Source: Bacteroidaceae bacterium
GTDB lineage: Bacteria > Bacteroidota > Bacteroidia > Bacteroidales > Bacteroidaceae
Direction of reading: 5' to 3'
DNA: 10,601 nucleotides
NCBI GenBank assembly: GCA_016292545.1
Contig: JAEDIG010000086.1
Coordinates: 1-10,601 of the forward strand
The translations under genes and the position numbers were made by a program. The notes under the pieces were generated by a model. It made no database searches. It saw nothing but the letters and a program-made list of their open reading frames with translations, and was not told where the DNA came from. Position 1 is the first letter of the stretch; every line of letters begins with the position of its first letter. Positions 4,735 to 10,601 of this stretch are shown one piece after another.

Positions 4735-7242
4735 CTATCTGAGTTCGGCGTTCAGCTGCTTGGTGAGCGCGGCGATGAGTTTTCCCATGATGGCGTCTAT
4801 GGCCTTGTCGCTCATGGTCTTGGAGTCATCCTGAAGGATGAAGTTGACGGCGTATGACTTCTTGCCTGCGGGCAGGTTCTTCCCTTCATACACGTCGAAG
4901 AGGCTCACGGCCTTCAGGAGTTTCTTCTCCGTCTGGTAGGCGATGCGCTCAATGGCGGCAAACTCCACACTCTCGTCGAGCAGGAGGGCCAGGTCGCGGC
5001 TCACGGCGGGATACTTGGGAATCTCGCGGTAGGTGACCGCCTGGCCGCGCACGGCCTTCATGAGGTTTGTCCAGTGGAAGTCGGCATAGAAGACGGGGGC
5101 CTGGATGCCGAACTTGGCCAGCCGGTCGGCTGCCACGGTTCCCATCTCCACCAGCATCTTGCCGCCGCGGTTGGTCACGGCCAGGCTCTTGCCGAAGAGG
5201 TCGCTCCTGCCCTCGCCGAACACCATCATGCCAAAGGGGAGGCCTATGCGCGTGAGGATGTTGAGCACATGGGCCTTCAGCTCGGCAAAGCAGGACTCCT
5301 CGTCGGGGTGTGCCCAGCAGCCGCTCACACGCTTGCCCGTGATCCACAGGGCCAGATGGGCTTCCTCGCTGTAGGCATCCAGCACGTGCTTGATCACCTC
5401 GGGGTCGCGGCTGGAGCTCACGCCGGGGATGATGGCGTCGCTCTTGCGGGCGGCGTCGAAATGGTAGCAGTTGCCGAACTCGAACAGGCGTAGGTCGGCA
5501 TTGCGGTGGTTGGTGTTGCGGGCGATGGTTTCCAGGCCTCCGAAGAGGAGTGTCTGGCGCATGGCGTTGAGGTCCTGGCTCAGGGCGTTCATCACACGCA
5601 CCAGGCGTTCGGGCGGGAAACTCTGCAGGCCTTCATAGTAGGCACCGCGCTGGAGGCTGTTGTTGAGGATTTCGTTGAATCCGGCTCCCACCAGCTGCTC
5701 GCCCACGAGGTTCTGCAGCTTGTGGCTGCGGTCGGGGTCGCCCTTCACACTGAGGCTGCTCTTGACGGAGGTGGGAATCTCCACATTGTTGTAGCCATAG
5801 ATGCGGAGGATGTCCTCTACCACGTCGCAGGGGCGCTGCACGTCCACCCTATAGGCAGGCACGGTGAGCTGCAGGCCTTCGGCCGTTTCCCCGTCGATGC
5901 GCATCTCCAGGCTGGTGACGATGCGCTTTACCGTGTCGGCGGGGATGTGCTTTCCGATGAGTGCGTCCACATAGGCATAGCTGAGGTCCACATTGAATCC
6001 TTCCGCACGGGCGGCACACACGTCCGCTATCTGCATGCTCACCTTGGCTCCCGCCAGCTGGCGTGCCAGGATGGCCGCCTGCTTGAGGGCATAAATCTGT
6101 CCGTCGGGGTCGATGCCGCGCTCAAAGCGGAAGCTGGCATCGGTGTTGAGGCCGTGGCGGCGTGCGCTCTTGCGTATCCATGTGGGGTTGAAGTATGCGC
6201 TCTCCAGGAGCACGCTGTGGGTGCTCTCATAGGTGCCGCTGCCCTTGCCGCCGAACACGCCGGCGATGCACATGGGCTCCTCGGCGTTGCAGATGGCCAG
6301 GTCGCGGTCGCTCAGCTTGTGCTCCACCCCGTCGAGTGTCTCGAAGGGTGTGCCCTCGGGCATGGTCCTTACCACCACCTTGCGGCCCTTTATCATGTCC
6401 ACGTCGAAGCAATGCAGCGGCTGGCCGTATGCCATCATGATGTAGTTGGTGATGTCCACGATGTTGTTGATGGGACGGAGGCCGATGACGCGCAGCTTGT
6501 TCTGCAGCCATTCGGGGCTTTCCTTCACCTGGCATTCCGTGAGGGTGAGCCCGCAGTAGCGGGGGCAGGCCTCTGTCTGCTCCACGCATATCTCCACGGG
6601 CAGGTCCTCGTTGTCCACCACGAACCCGTCGTCCGAGGGGCGGTGGAGCGATGTGGGATAGCCGTTCTGCACGAGCCATGCATACAGGTCGCGCGCCACT
6701 CCGTAGTGGCTGCATGCGTCGGCCCTGTTGGGGGTGATGTCCACCTCAATCACATAGTCGCTCTCGATGTGGTAGTACTGTGCGGCGGGCATGCCCACGG
6801 GGGTGTCGGCGGGCAGCACGATGATGCCGCTGTGGTCGGTGCCTATGCCTATCTCGTCCTCGGCGCATATCATGCCCAGGCTCTCCACACCGCGCAGCTT
6901 GCTCCGCTTGATGGTGAAGCATTCGTCGCCGTCGTAGAGCTTGGTGCCCACCACGGCGGCTATCACCTTCTGGCCGGCTGCCACATTGGGGGCGCCGCAC
7001 ACAATCTGGAGGGGGGCCTCCTGCCCCACGTCCACCGTGCACACATGCATGTGGTCGCTGTTGGGATGGGGTTCGCAGGTGAGCACATGTGCTGTCCACA
7101 GGCCTTCCAGCCCTCCCTTTACCGACTGTACTTCCTCCACGCTGCCCACTTCCAGGCCGATGCTGGTGAGGGCGTCGGCCACTTCCTGTGCGCTGAGCGT
7201 GGTGTCTACGTATTCACGAAGCCATTTATATGAAATATTCAT
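4735..7242 (-). CDS. pheT: Phenylalanine-tRNA ligase beta subunit
   Basis: The 835-residue protein is the beta chain of the (alpha-beta)2 enzyme that charges tRNA-Phe in the cytoplasm. It begins MNISYKWLREYVD, then shows an EMAP/OB-type tRNA-binding domain (about 42-150, with CEPHPNSDHMHVCTVDVG at 56-73), and a B3/B4 editing domain (about 210-390, with RPINNIVDITNYIM at 256-269). A B5 domain follows (about 405-480, with PAYRVDVQRPCDVVEDILRI), then the catalytic-like core (about 500-720), and the FDX-ACB anticodon-binding domain (about 741-834, from IPKYPAVSRDLAL). Length is normal for Bacteroidota, which often run slightly longer than E. coli. The partner pheS is not in the window. A strong promoter and a leader of about 73 bases with a C6-T4-G6 hairpin lie upstream. 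yebC follows after 35 bases. Confidence 0.98.
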   Translation of the reverse strand: MNISYKWLREYVDTTLSAQEVADALTSIGLEVGSVEEVQSVKGGLEGLWTAHVLTCEPHPNSDHMHVCTVDVGQEAPLQIVCGAPNVAAGQKVIAAVVGTKLYDGDECFTIKRSKLRGVESLGMICAEDEIGIGTDHSGIIVLPADTPVGMPAAQYYHIESDYVIEVDITPNRADACSHYGVARDLYAWLVQNGYPTSLHRPSDDGFVVDNEDLPVEICVEQTEACPRYCGLTLTECQVKESPEWLQNKLRVIGLRPINNIVDITNYIMMAYGQPLHCFDVDMIKGRKVVVRTMPEGTPFETLDGVEHKLSDRDLAICNAEEPMCIAGVFGGKGSGTYESTHSVLLESAYFNPTWIRKSARRHGLNTDASFRFERGIDPDGQIYALKQAAILARQLAGAKVSMQIADVCAARAEGFNVDLSYAYVDALIGKHIPADTVKRIVTSLEMRIDGETAEGLQLTVPAYRVDVQRPCDVVEDILRIYGYNNVEIPTSVKSSLSVKGDPDRSHKLQNLVGEQLVGAGFNEILNNSLQRGAYYEGLQSFPPERLVRVMNALSQDLNAMRQTLLFGGLETIARNTNHRNADLRLFEFGNCYHFDAARKSDAIIPGVSSSRDPEVIKHVLDAYSEEAHLALWITGKRVSGCWAHPDEESCFAELKAHVLNILTRIGLPFGMMVFGEGRSDLFGKSLAVTNRGGKMLVEMGTVAADRLAKFGIQAPVFYADFHWTNLMKAVRGQAVTYREIPKYPAVSRDLALLLDESVEFAAIERIAYQTEKKLLKAVSLFDVYEGKNLPAGKKSYAVNFILQDDSKTMSDKAIDAIMGKLIAALTKQLNAELR

Positions 7243-7286
7243 CTTTTTTTATAGGATAATATTGTTTCTGAATCTGCATTCACATG

Positions 7287-7302
7287 CCCCCCAAAAGGGG
7301 GG
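7287..7302 (-). other. GC-only hairpin in the pheT leader
   Basis: On the transcript strand the sequence is C6-T4-G6, a six-pair all-GC stem with a tetraloop. It lies between the pheT promoter box (7323-7330) and the start codon (7242), so it should be in the untranslated leader. No T-run follows, so it is not a standard attenuator. It could also be read as the 3' boundary of dnaB transcription, although the pheT promoter lies between it and dnaB. Confidence 0.4.
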
Positions 7303-7322
7303 TGGCCGCTTTTAGAGCCGCG

Positions 7323-7353
7323 CAAAATTACACTTTTTTGTGCAAATGACAAA
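7323..7353 (-). promoter_or_regulatory. Promoter of pheT-yebC (TTTG-N19-TAATTTTG)
   Basis: On the minus strand, TTTG (7350-7353) is followed by exactly 19 bases and then TAATTTTG (7323-7330). Both elements and their spacing agree with the Bacteroidota -33/-7 consensus (TTTG, TAnnTTTG, spacer about 19-21). Transcription should start near 7316, giving a leader of about 73 bases for pheT. This is the best-matching promoter in the window and implies that pheT-yebC is transcribed independently of dnaB. Confidence 0.7.
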
Positions 7354-7406
7354 GCAAAACGCACACTTTTAGGCCGTTCATGCAAAAAATCGGCCCTGCG
7401 GGACAA

Positions 7407-8960
7407 TCAGAAGGGCACGTCGCCGGGGTTATGGCTGAAGCCGGGCGAGCCATCCATGCGGCTGGCCATGTTGTGGGCCTCGGCCATTTCCTCGGGTGTG
7501 ATGCGCGAACTGATGGTGCCGCCCATGTCGCCGCTGCTGAAGGTTTCGCCGGGGAGGGGCACATGCTCGTCGGGGTCGCTGAAGCGGGCGAACTCGCTGC
7601 GGAAGTTCAGGTTGATGTCGCCCACGCTGCCGTTTCGGTGCTTGGCGATGATGAACTGCGCCACACCGTGCATGTCGCGCCCCTTCTCGTCCTGATAAAT
7701 CTTGTAGTACTCCGGGCGGTGGATGAAGCACACGATGTCGGCATCCTGCTCGATGGCACCCGACTCGCGCAGGTCGCTCAGCTGGGGGCGCTTGCCCTCG
7801 TTGCCCTCGCGCGACTCCACACCGCGGTTGAGCTGGCTCAGGGCGATGATGGGGATGTTGAGCTCCTTGGCCAACCCCTTGAGCGAGCGGCTGATGGTGC
7901 TCACCTCCTCCTGGCGCGAGCCGAAGTTCATGCCGCTGGCATTCATCAGCTGCAGATAGTCAATCATGATGATCTTCACTCCGTGTTCGCGCACAAGACG
8001 GCGGGCCTTGGTGCGCAGTTCAAAGATGGAAAGGCTGGGGGTGTCGTCCACATAGATGGGTGCATCGTAGAGCAGGCCCACACGGGTGTCGAGCTGCCCC
8101 CATTCGTGAGGGGCCAGATTGCCGCTGCGCAGCTTTTCGCCGCTGATTTCACACACGTTCACCATCAGACGCTGCACCAGCTGCTCGTTGGCCATTTCAA
8201 GGCTGAACATGGCCACAGGTGTCTTCATGTCCACAGCCATCTTGCGCACCATGGAGATGACAAACGCCGTTTTTCCCATGGCCGGACGGGCGGCAATGAT
8301 GATGAGGTCGCTGTTCTGCCATCCGCTGGTCATGCGGTCGAGCTTCTCGAACCCCGTGCTCAGGCCGCTGAGGCCGTCGGTGCGGGCGGCAGCCTTCTTG
8401 AGCAGGTCGTAGACACGGCCGATGACGGGGTTTATCTGGGTGTATTCCTTCTTCAGGTTGTTCTGGCTGATTTCAAACATGCGGCCCTCCACGTCCTGCA
8501 TCAGGTCGGCCACGTCCACCGTGGAGTCGAAGGCCAGCTGCTGCATGTAGCTACTCAGGGTGATGAGCTGGCGGGCCAGGTATTTCTGCGCCACAATCTT
8601 GGCATGGTACTCGATGTGGGCGCTGCTCGACACATCGGCGCTCAGCTGCATGATATAGGCCTCGCCGCCCGCCTCTTCCTTCACTCCGTCCCTGTCGAGC
8701 TGCTCATTCACCGTGATGATGTCCACAGGGCGCTGCTCCACATTGAGTGTCTGGATGGCACGGTAGATAATCTGGTGGCGGTGGTCGTAGAAGCTCTCGG
8801 GCTTCAGGATTTCACACACCTGCGCATAGGCCTCCTGCTCAATCATGAGCGCGCCCAGAATGGCCGCCTCCATGTCGAGGTTCTGGGGTTGCTTGTGTCC
8901 GAAAGTGTCCACCTGGGGCACCTCGATTATTTTTGTCTTGTTGCCTTTTGTTGTTGCCAT
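7407..8960 (-). CDS. dnaB: Replicative DNA helicase DnaB
   Basis: The 517-residue protein is the hexameric 5'-3' helicase that unwinds DNA at the replication fork. The N-terminal DnaB domain (about 25-130, with NLDMEAAILGALMI at 27-40) binds primase and loader. The RecA-like ATPase domain (about 195-465) carries Walker A RPAMGKTA (225-232, Lys230), the catalytic glutamate in FSLEM (Glu255), Walker B IIMIDYLQL (330-338, Asp334), LSQLNRGVESR (374-384), a DLRESGAIEQDAD block (396-408) and KHRNG (440-444), the usual arginine-finger region. The C-terminal tail (about 465-517) is acidic and low in complexity, as is common in Bacteroidota DnaB. There is no sign of an intein. The open frame extends to 9233, but homology begins after the ATG at 8960, which has an A-rich leader and a TAACTTTG box upstream. 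Confidence 0.97.
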   Translation of the reverse strand: MATTKGNKTKIIEVPQVDTFGHKQPQNLDMEAAILGALMIEQEAYAQVCEILKPESFYDHRHQIIYRAIQTLNVEQRPVDIITVNEQLDRDGVKEEAGGEAYIMQLSADVSSSAHIEYHAKIVAQKYLARQLITLSSYMQQLAFDSTVDVADLMQDVEGRMFEISQNNLKKEYTQINPVIGRVYDLLKKAAARTDGLSGLSTGFEKLDRMTSGWQNSDLIIIAARPAMGKTAFVISMVRKMAVDMKTPVAMFSLEMANEQLVQRLMVNVCEISGEKLRSGNLAPHEWGQLDTRVGLLYDAPIYVDDTPSLSIFELRTKARRLVREHGVKIIMIDYLQLMNASGMNFGSRQEEVSTISRSLKGLAKELNIPIIALSQLNRGVESREGNEGKRPQLSDLRESGAIEQDADIVCFIHRPEYYKIYQDEKGRDMHGVAQFIIAKHRNGSVGDINLNFRSEFARFSDPDEHVPLPGETFSSGDMGGTISSRITPEEMAEAHNMASRMDGSPGFSHNPGDVPF

Positions 8961-8990
8961 GTTTTTTTTACAATTAGGTCTTCCGGCTTG

Positions 8991-8998
8991 CAAAGTTA
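8991..8998 (-). promoter_or_regulatory. -7 promoter box (TAACTTTG) of dnaB
   Basis: Read on the minus strand, TAACTTTG matches TAnnTTTG exactly and lies 30 bases upstream of the dnaB ATG at 8960, predicting a leader of about 24 bases. A run of Ts precedes it. A near copy, CAACTTTG, lies about 20 bases further upstream (9011-9018). No clear -33 TTTG is at the standard distance. Confidence 0.6.
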
Positions 8999-9058
8999 AA
9001 AAAAATATTCCAAAGTTGGCCCCAGGAGGGTTAAAAAAGGTTATTTGAAGGGCACAGG

Positions 9059-9090
9059 ATTGGCCATACGGCTTTTTTTTCATACTTTTG
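9059..9090 (+). promoter_or_regulatory. Promoter of the Spy-like/menA unit
   Basis: TACTTTTG (9083-9090) matches the TAnnTTTG -7 element, and ATTG (9059-9062) stands 20 bases before it as a near-consensus -33 element. The predicted start is near 9097, leaving an A-rich leader of about 45 bases that contains AACGAACAA twice (9121-9129 and 9134-9142). The A-rich leader probably helps ribosome recruitment, which in Bacteroidota depends little on Shine-Dalgarno pairing. Confidence 0.6.
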
Positions 9091-9141
9091 CAAAATGTTA
9101 TCAAGAACACGCTTATAAAAAACGAACAAAAAAAACGAACA

Positions 9142-9540
9142 ATGAAAAAGTACATCATCGCCCTGGCGCTGCTGGCCACCACCGGCTCCGCCACCCTGCT
9201 GGCACAAACGGCCAAGCAAACCGCACATATCAACTACGTCCTCAAGAACATGAAGCTGGACAACGCCACCAAGACAAAGTTCCGCCCCATGCTGCTGAGC
9301 TACTATGAGGACATTGCGGCCGTGAAGAAGGACAACAAGGAGCTGAAGGAAAAGTACAAGGCCGCCGACGAGGCCGGAAAGCTCACCGATGCACAGTGCG
9401 ACCTGCTCTTCAACAGCAAGCAGAAGCAGGAAACCGACGAACTGGCCATCCGAAAGAAATACTATGCCCAGTTCAAGACCGTGCTCACCGTGCAGCAGGC
9501 CTACAAGGCCATCCGCCTGTGTAACGACAAAGTGGAATAA
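9142..9540 (+). CDS. Small exported helical protein, Spy/CpxP-like
   Basis: From the ATG at 9142 the protein has 132 residues. It starts with a clear signal peptide (MKKYIIALALLATTGSATLLAQ), so the mature part of about 110 residues is periplasmic. The rest is charged and helical without cysteine pairs or catalytic motifs: KMKLDNATKTKFRPMLLSYYEDI, then a Lys/Glu-rich segment, LTDAQCDLLF, and a C-terminal KKYYAQFKTVLTVQQAYKAI. The pattern of a helix ending in a tyrosine-rich face, followed by 'F..VLT..Q', is like the small Bacteroidota proteins related to Spy/CpxP (LTxxQ) periplasmic chaperones and stress sensors. The similarity is at the pattern level only. The open frame continues upstream to 9088, but that would bury the signal peptide. 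menA begins four bases after its stop, so the two are probably cotranscribed. Confidence 0.75.
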   Translation: MKKYIIALALLATTGSATLLAQTAKQTAHINYVLKNMKLDNATKTKFRPMLLSYYEDIAAVKKDNKELKEKYKAADEAGKLTDAQCDLLFNSKQKQETDELAIRKKYYAQFKTVLTVQQAYKAIRLCNDKVE

Positions 9541-9544
9541 GGGG

Positions 9545-10438
9545 GTGGGTCGCATACAAGCCAATTCACCCGCTGCATGGCTTGCAGCCATACGGATGAA
9601 AACCCTCACGGGGGCAATGGTGCCCGTAGCCATTGCCCTGAGCAAGACCTACGCCGACGGGAGCCCTATACAATGGGTTCCCGCCGTGTTGTGTATGGCC
9701 TTTGCCCTGCTCATGCAGGTGGATGCCAATTTCGTGAACGACTATTTCGACTGCGTAAGGGGCATCGACAGGGAAAACCGTCTGGGGCCTCCCAGAGCGT
9801 GCGCCCAGGGATGGGTGACCCTGAAGGCCATGCGGATTGCCATCGCCCTGGTGACGGTGGCCGCCTGTCTTGCCGGCCTTCCCCTCATCCTGTGGGGCGG
9901 CATGGTCATGGTGTGGGTGGGGATTGCCTGTGTGGTCTTCTGCTTCCTCTACACCACCCTGCTTGCCCAGCGCGCCCTGGGCGATGTGCTGGTGGTGGTG
10001 TTCTTCGGCCTTGTGCCCGTGGGCGCCACCTACTACCTGCAAACCCAGCGGCTGACAGCCGACATCGCCATGCTGGCGCTGGGATGCGGCCTGGTGACCG
10101 ACTGCCTGCTCCTCGTCAACAACTACAGGGACAGGGAAACCGACCGCCTGAGCGGAAAGCGCACCCTGGTGACTCTCATCGGCGCAAAGGCCACCGAGAT
10201 GCTCTATCTGGCCATGGGCATGGCCGCCTGCGCATGTGCCGCCTGCGCCCTGGCATGGCCACAGTCATGCGCACTGGTGCCATGGCTGCTGCTCTTTGCG
10301 GCCCTTCCCTGGCGCAGGATGAAAACCATCCACAGCGGCAGGGCGCTGAACAGTGTGCTGGGGCTCACAAGCCTGTTCATCCTTGCCTATGGCATCGTGG
10401 TGAGCCTGGCCCTGACGGGCGAAAGAATGATACAATAA
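9545..10438 (+). CDS. menA: 1,4-dihydroxy-2-naphthoate polyprenyltransferase (menaquinone synthesis)
   Basis: MenA is an inner-membrane UbiA-family enzyme. It joins a polyprenyl chain to 1,4-dihydroxy-2-naphthoate, giving demethylmenaquinone for anaerobic respiration. Counting from a GTG at 9545 (297 residues), the first Asp-rich motif is NDYFDCVRGID (65-75), followed by RLGPPRACAQG (79-89), which is typical of MenA rather than UbiA. The second Asp-rich motif is NNYRDRETD (192-200), followed by SGKRTL (203-208). Hydrophobic segments between and after these give eight or nine membrane helices. The open frame reaches back to 9389 inside the preceding gene. The conserved W-x3-R-x-KTL segment (residues 13-21) precedes the first nearby ATG (9596), so an ATG start would lose it. 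GTG at 9545, four bases after the previous stop, fits the family length of about 300. Confidence 0.93.
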   Translation: MGRIQANSPAAWLAAIRMKTLTGAMVPVAIALSKTYADGSPIQWVPAVLCMAFALLMQVDANFVNDYFDCVRGIDRENRLGPPRACAQGWVTLKAMRIAIALVTVAACLAGLPLILWGGMVMVWVGIACVVFCFLYTTLLAQRALGDVLVVVFFGLVPVGATYYLQTQRLTADIAMLALGCGLVTDCLLLVNNYRDRETDRLSGKRTLVTLIGAKATEMLYLAMGMAACACAACALAWPQSCALVPWLLLFAALPWRRMKTIHSGRALNSVLGLTSLFILAYGIVVSLALTGERMIQ

Positions 10439-10472
10439 TATAATAATATATAACAAACTAACATCAACAGTA

Positions 10473-10601
10473 ATGCCAACAGTCGACGACAAAAAGATTA
10501 TCTTCTCGATGGTGGGCGTAAGCAAAACCATCCAGCAGAACCAGAAACAAGTGCTCAAGAACATCTATCTGAGCTTCTTCTACGGAGCCAAGATAGGTAT
10601 C
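10473..10601 (+). CDS. ettA: Energy-dependent translational throttle protein EttA, N-terminus (partial)
   Basis: The first 43 residues are present before the window ends. After MPTVDDKK the sequence IIFSMVGVSKTI is followed by VLKNIYLSFFYGAKIGI. This aligns closely with the start of E. coli EttA (…VYTMHRVGKV…ILKNISLSFFPGAKIGV), just before the Walker A loop, which lies beyond the edge. EttA is an ABC-F ATPase that binds the ribosomal E site and couples the start of translation to the ATP/ADP ratio. The gene begins 34 bases after menA in an A/T-rich gap with no TAnnTTTG box, so it may be cotranscribed with menA. Another ABC-F member is possible, but the LSFFYGAKIG block favours EttA. Confidence 0.85.
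   Translation, partial: MPTVDDKKIIFSMVGVSKTIQQNQKQVLKNIYLSFFYGAKIGI

Noticed and set aside
5506..7233. A 575-codon open frame on the plus strand opposite pheT
   Set aside because: It is the shadow of a long G+C-rich gene. Its translation is full of His, Val, Ala and Gly with no domain pattern, while the minus strand encodes a complete, recognisable PheT.
7226..7279. A 17-codon minus-strand leader frame (starts MQIQKQYYPI) overlapping the pheT start
   Set aside because: It contains a single phenylalanine near its end and no terminator-like alternative structures, so it does not look like an attenuation peptide. A frame this short is expected by chance.
7372..7395. GGCCG/CGGCC inverted repeat after the dnaB stop, with a T-run in its loop
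   Set aside because: The stem has only five pairs with a 14-base loop and is not followed by Ts on the dnaB strand, so I could not support a terminator call.
7380..8999. A 539-codon open frame on the plus strand opposite dnaB
   Set aside because: It mirrors dnaB almost end to end and has the same His/Val/Leu-rich shadow composition. DnaB motifs are intact on the minus strand.
9121..9142. Repeated AACGAACAA upstream of the Spy-like gene as a possible operator
   Set aside because: A-rich, low-complexity leaders are usual before Bacteroidota start codons, so a two-copy match there carries little weight.

Overview
The window looks like ordinary chromosomal DNA from a G+C-rich member of the Bacteroidales; a Prevotellaceae-like genome is my best guess but is not proven. 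Four things point there. Five genes have an upstream TAnnTTTG box, the -7 element of the Bacteroidota primary sigma factor. Translation starts follow A-rich leaders with poor Shine-Dalgarno sites. Protein types include DUF3667 and a TlpA-type thiol reductase with a long N-terminal region. The YebC N-terminus has the usual Bacteroidota form.

Left part (1-2815). A gene tail of about 40 residues, leaving the window at its left edge, converges on a minus-strand DUF3667 zinc-ribbon membrane protein (164-1066). A 164-base divergent promoter region follows. It drives the DUF3667 gene leftward and a secreted thioredoxin-fold protein (1231-2658) rightward. The latter's mRNA should begin with a stable hairpin. 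A 157-base spacer with two stem-loops and short TGAC repeats separates this gene from the convergent gene to its right.

Middle part (2816-8960, all minus strand, read right to left). The order is dnaB (replicative helicase), then a near-perfect TTTG-N19-TAATTTTG promoter, then pheT (phenylalanyl-tRNA synthetase beta chain), yebC (ribosome-associated or regulatory factor) and a secreted Asp-box (BNR) beta-propeller protein. pheT and yebC are 35 bases apart and probably form one transcription unit. The propeller gene follows after 114 bases without a recognisable promoter.

Right part (8961-10601, plus strand). A second divergent promoter region separates dnaB from a small exported helical protein resembling the Spy/CpxP type. 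Four bases after its stop begins menA (menaquinone biosynthesis prenyltransferase), for which I choose a GTG start. Then, 34 bases on, comes the N-terminus of the ABC-F translation factor EttA, cut by the window end.

Most of the genes are core housekeeping: replication, tRNA charging, ribosome function, respiratory quinone synthesis and envelope redox. I see no mobile element, CRISPR array, RNA gene, defence system or other accessory island, and no convincing new system. What merits a second look is small: leader hairpins, an oddly placed propeller protein, and the tight coupling of the Spy-like gene with menA.
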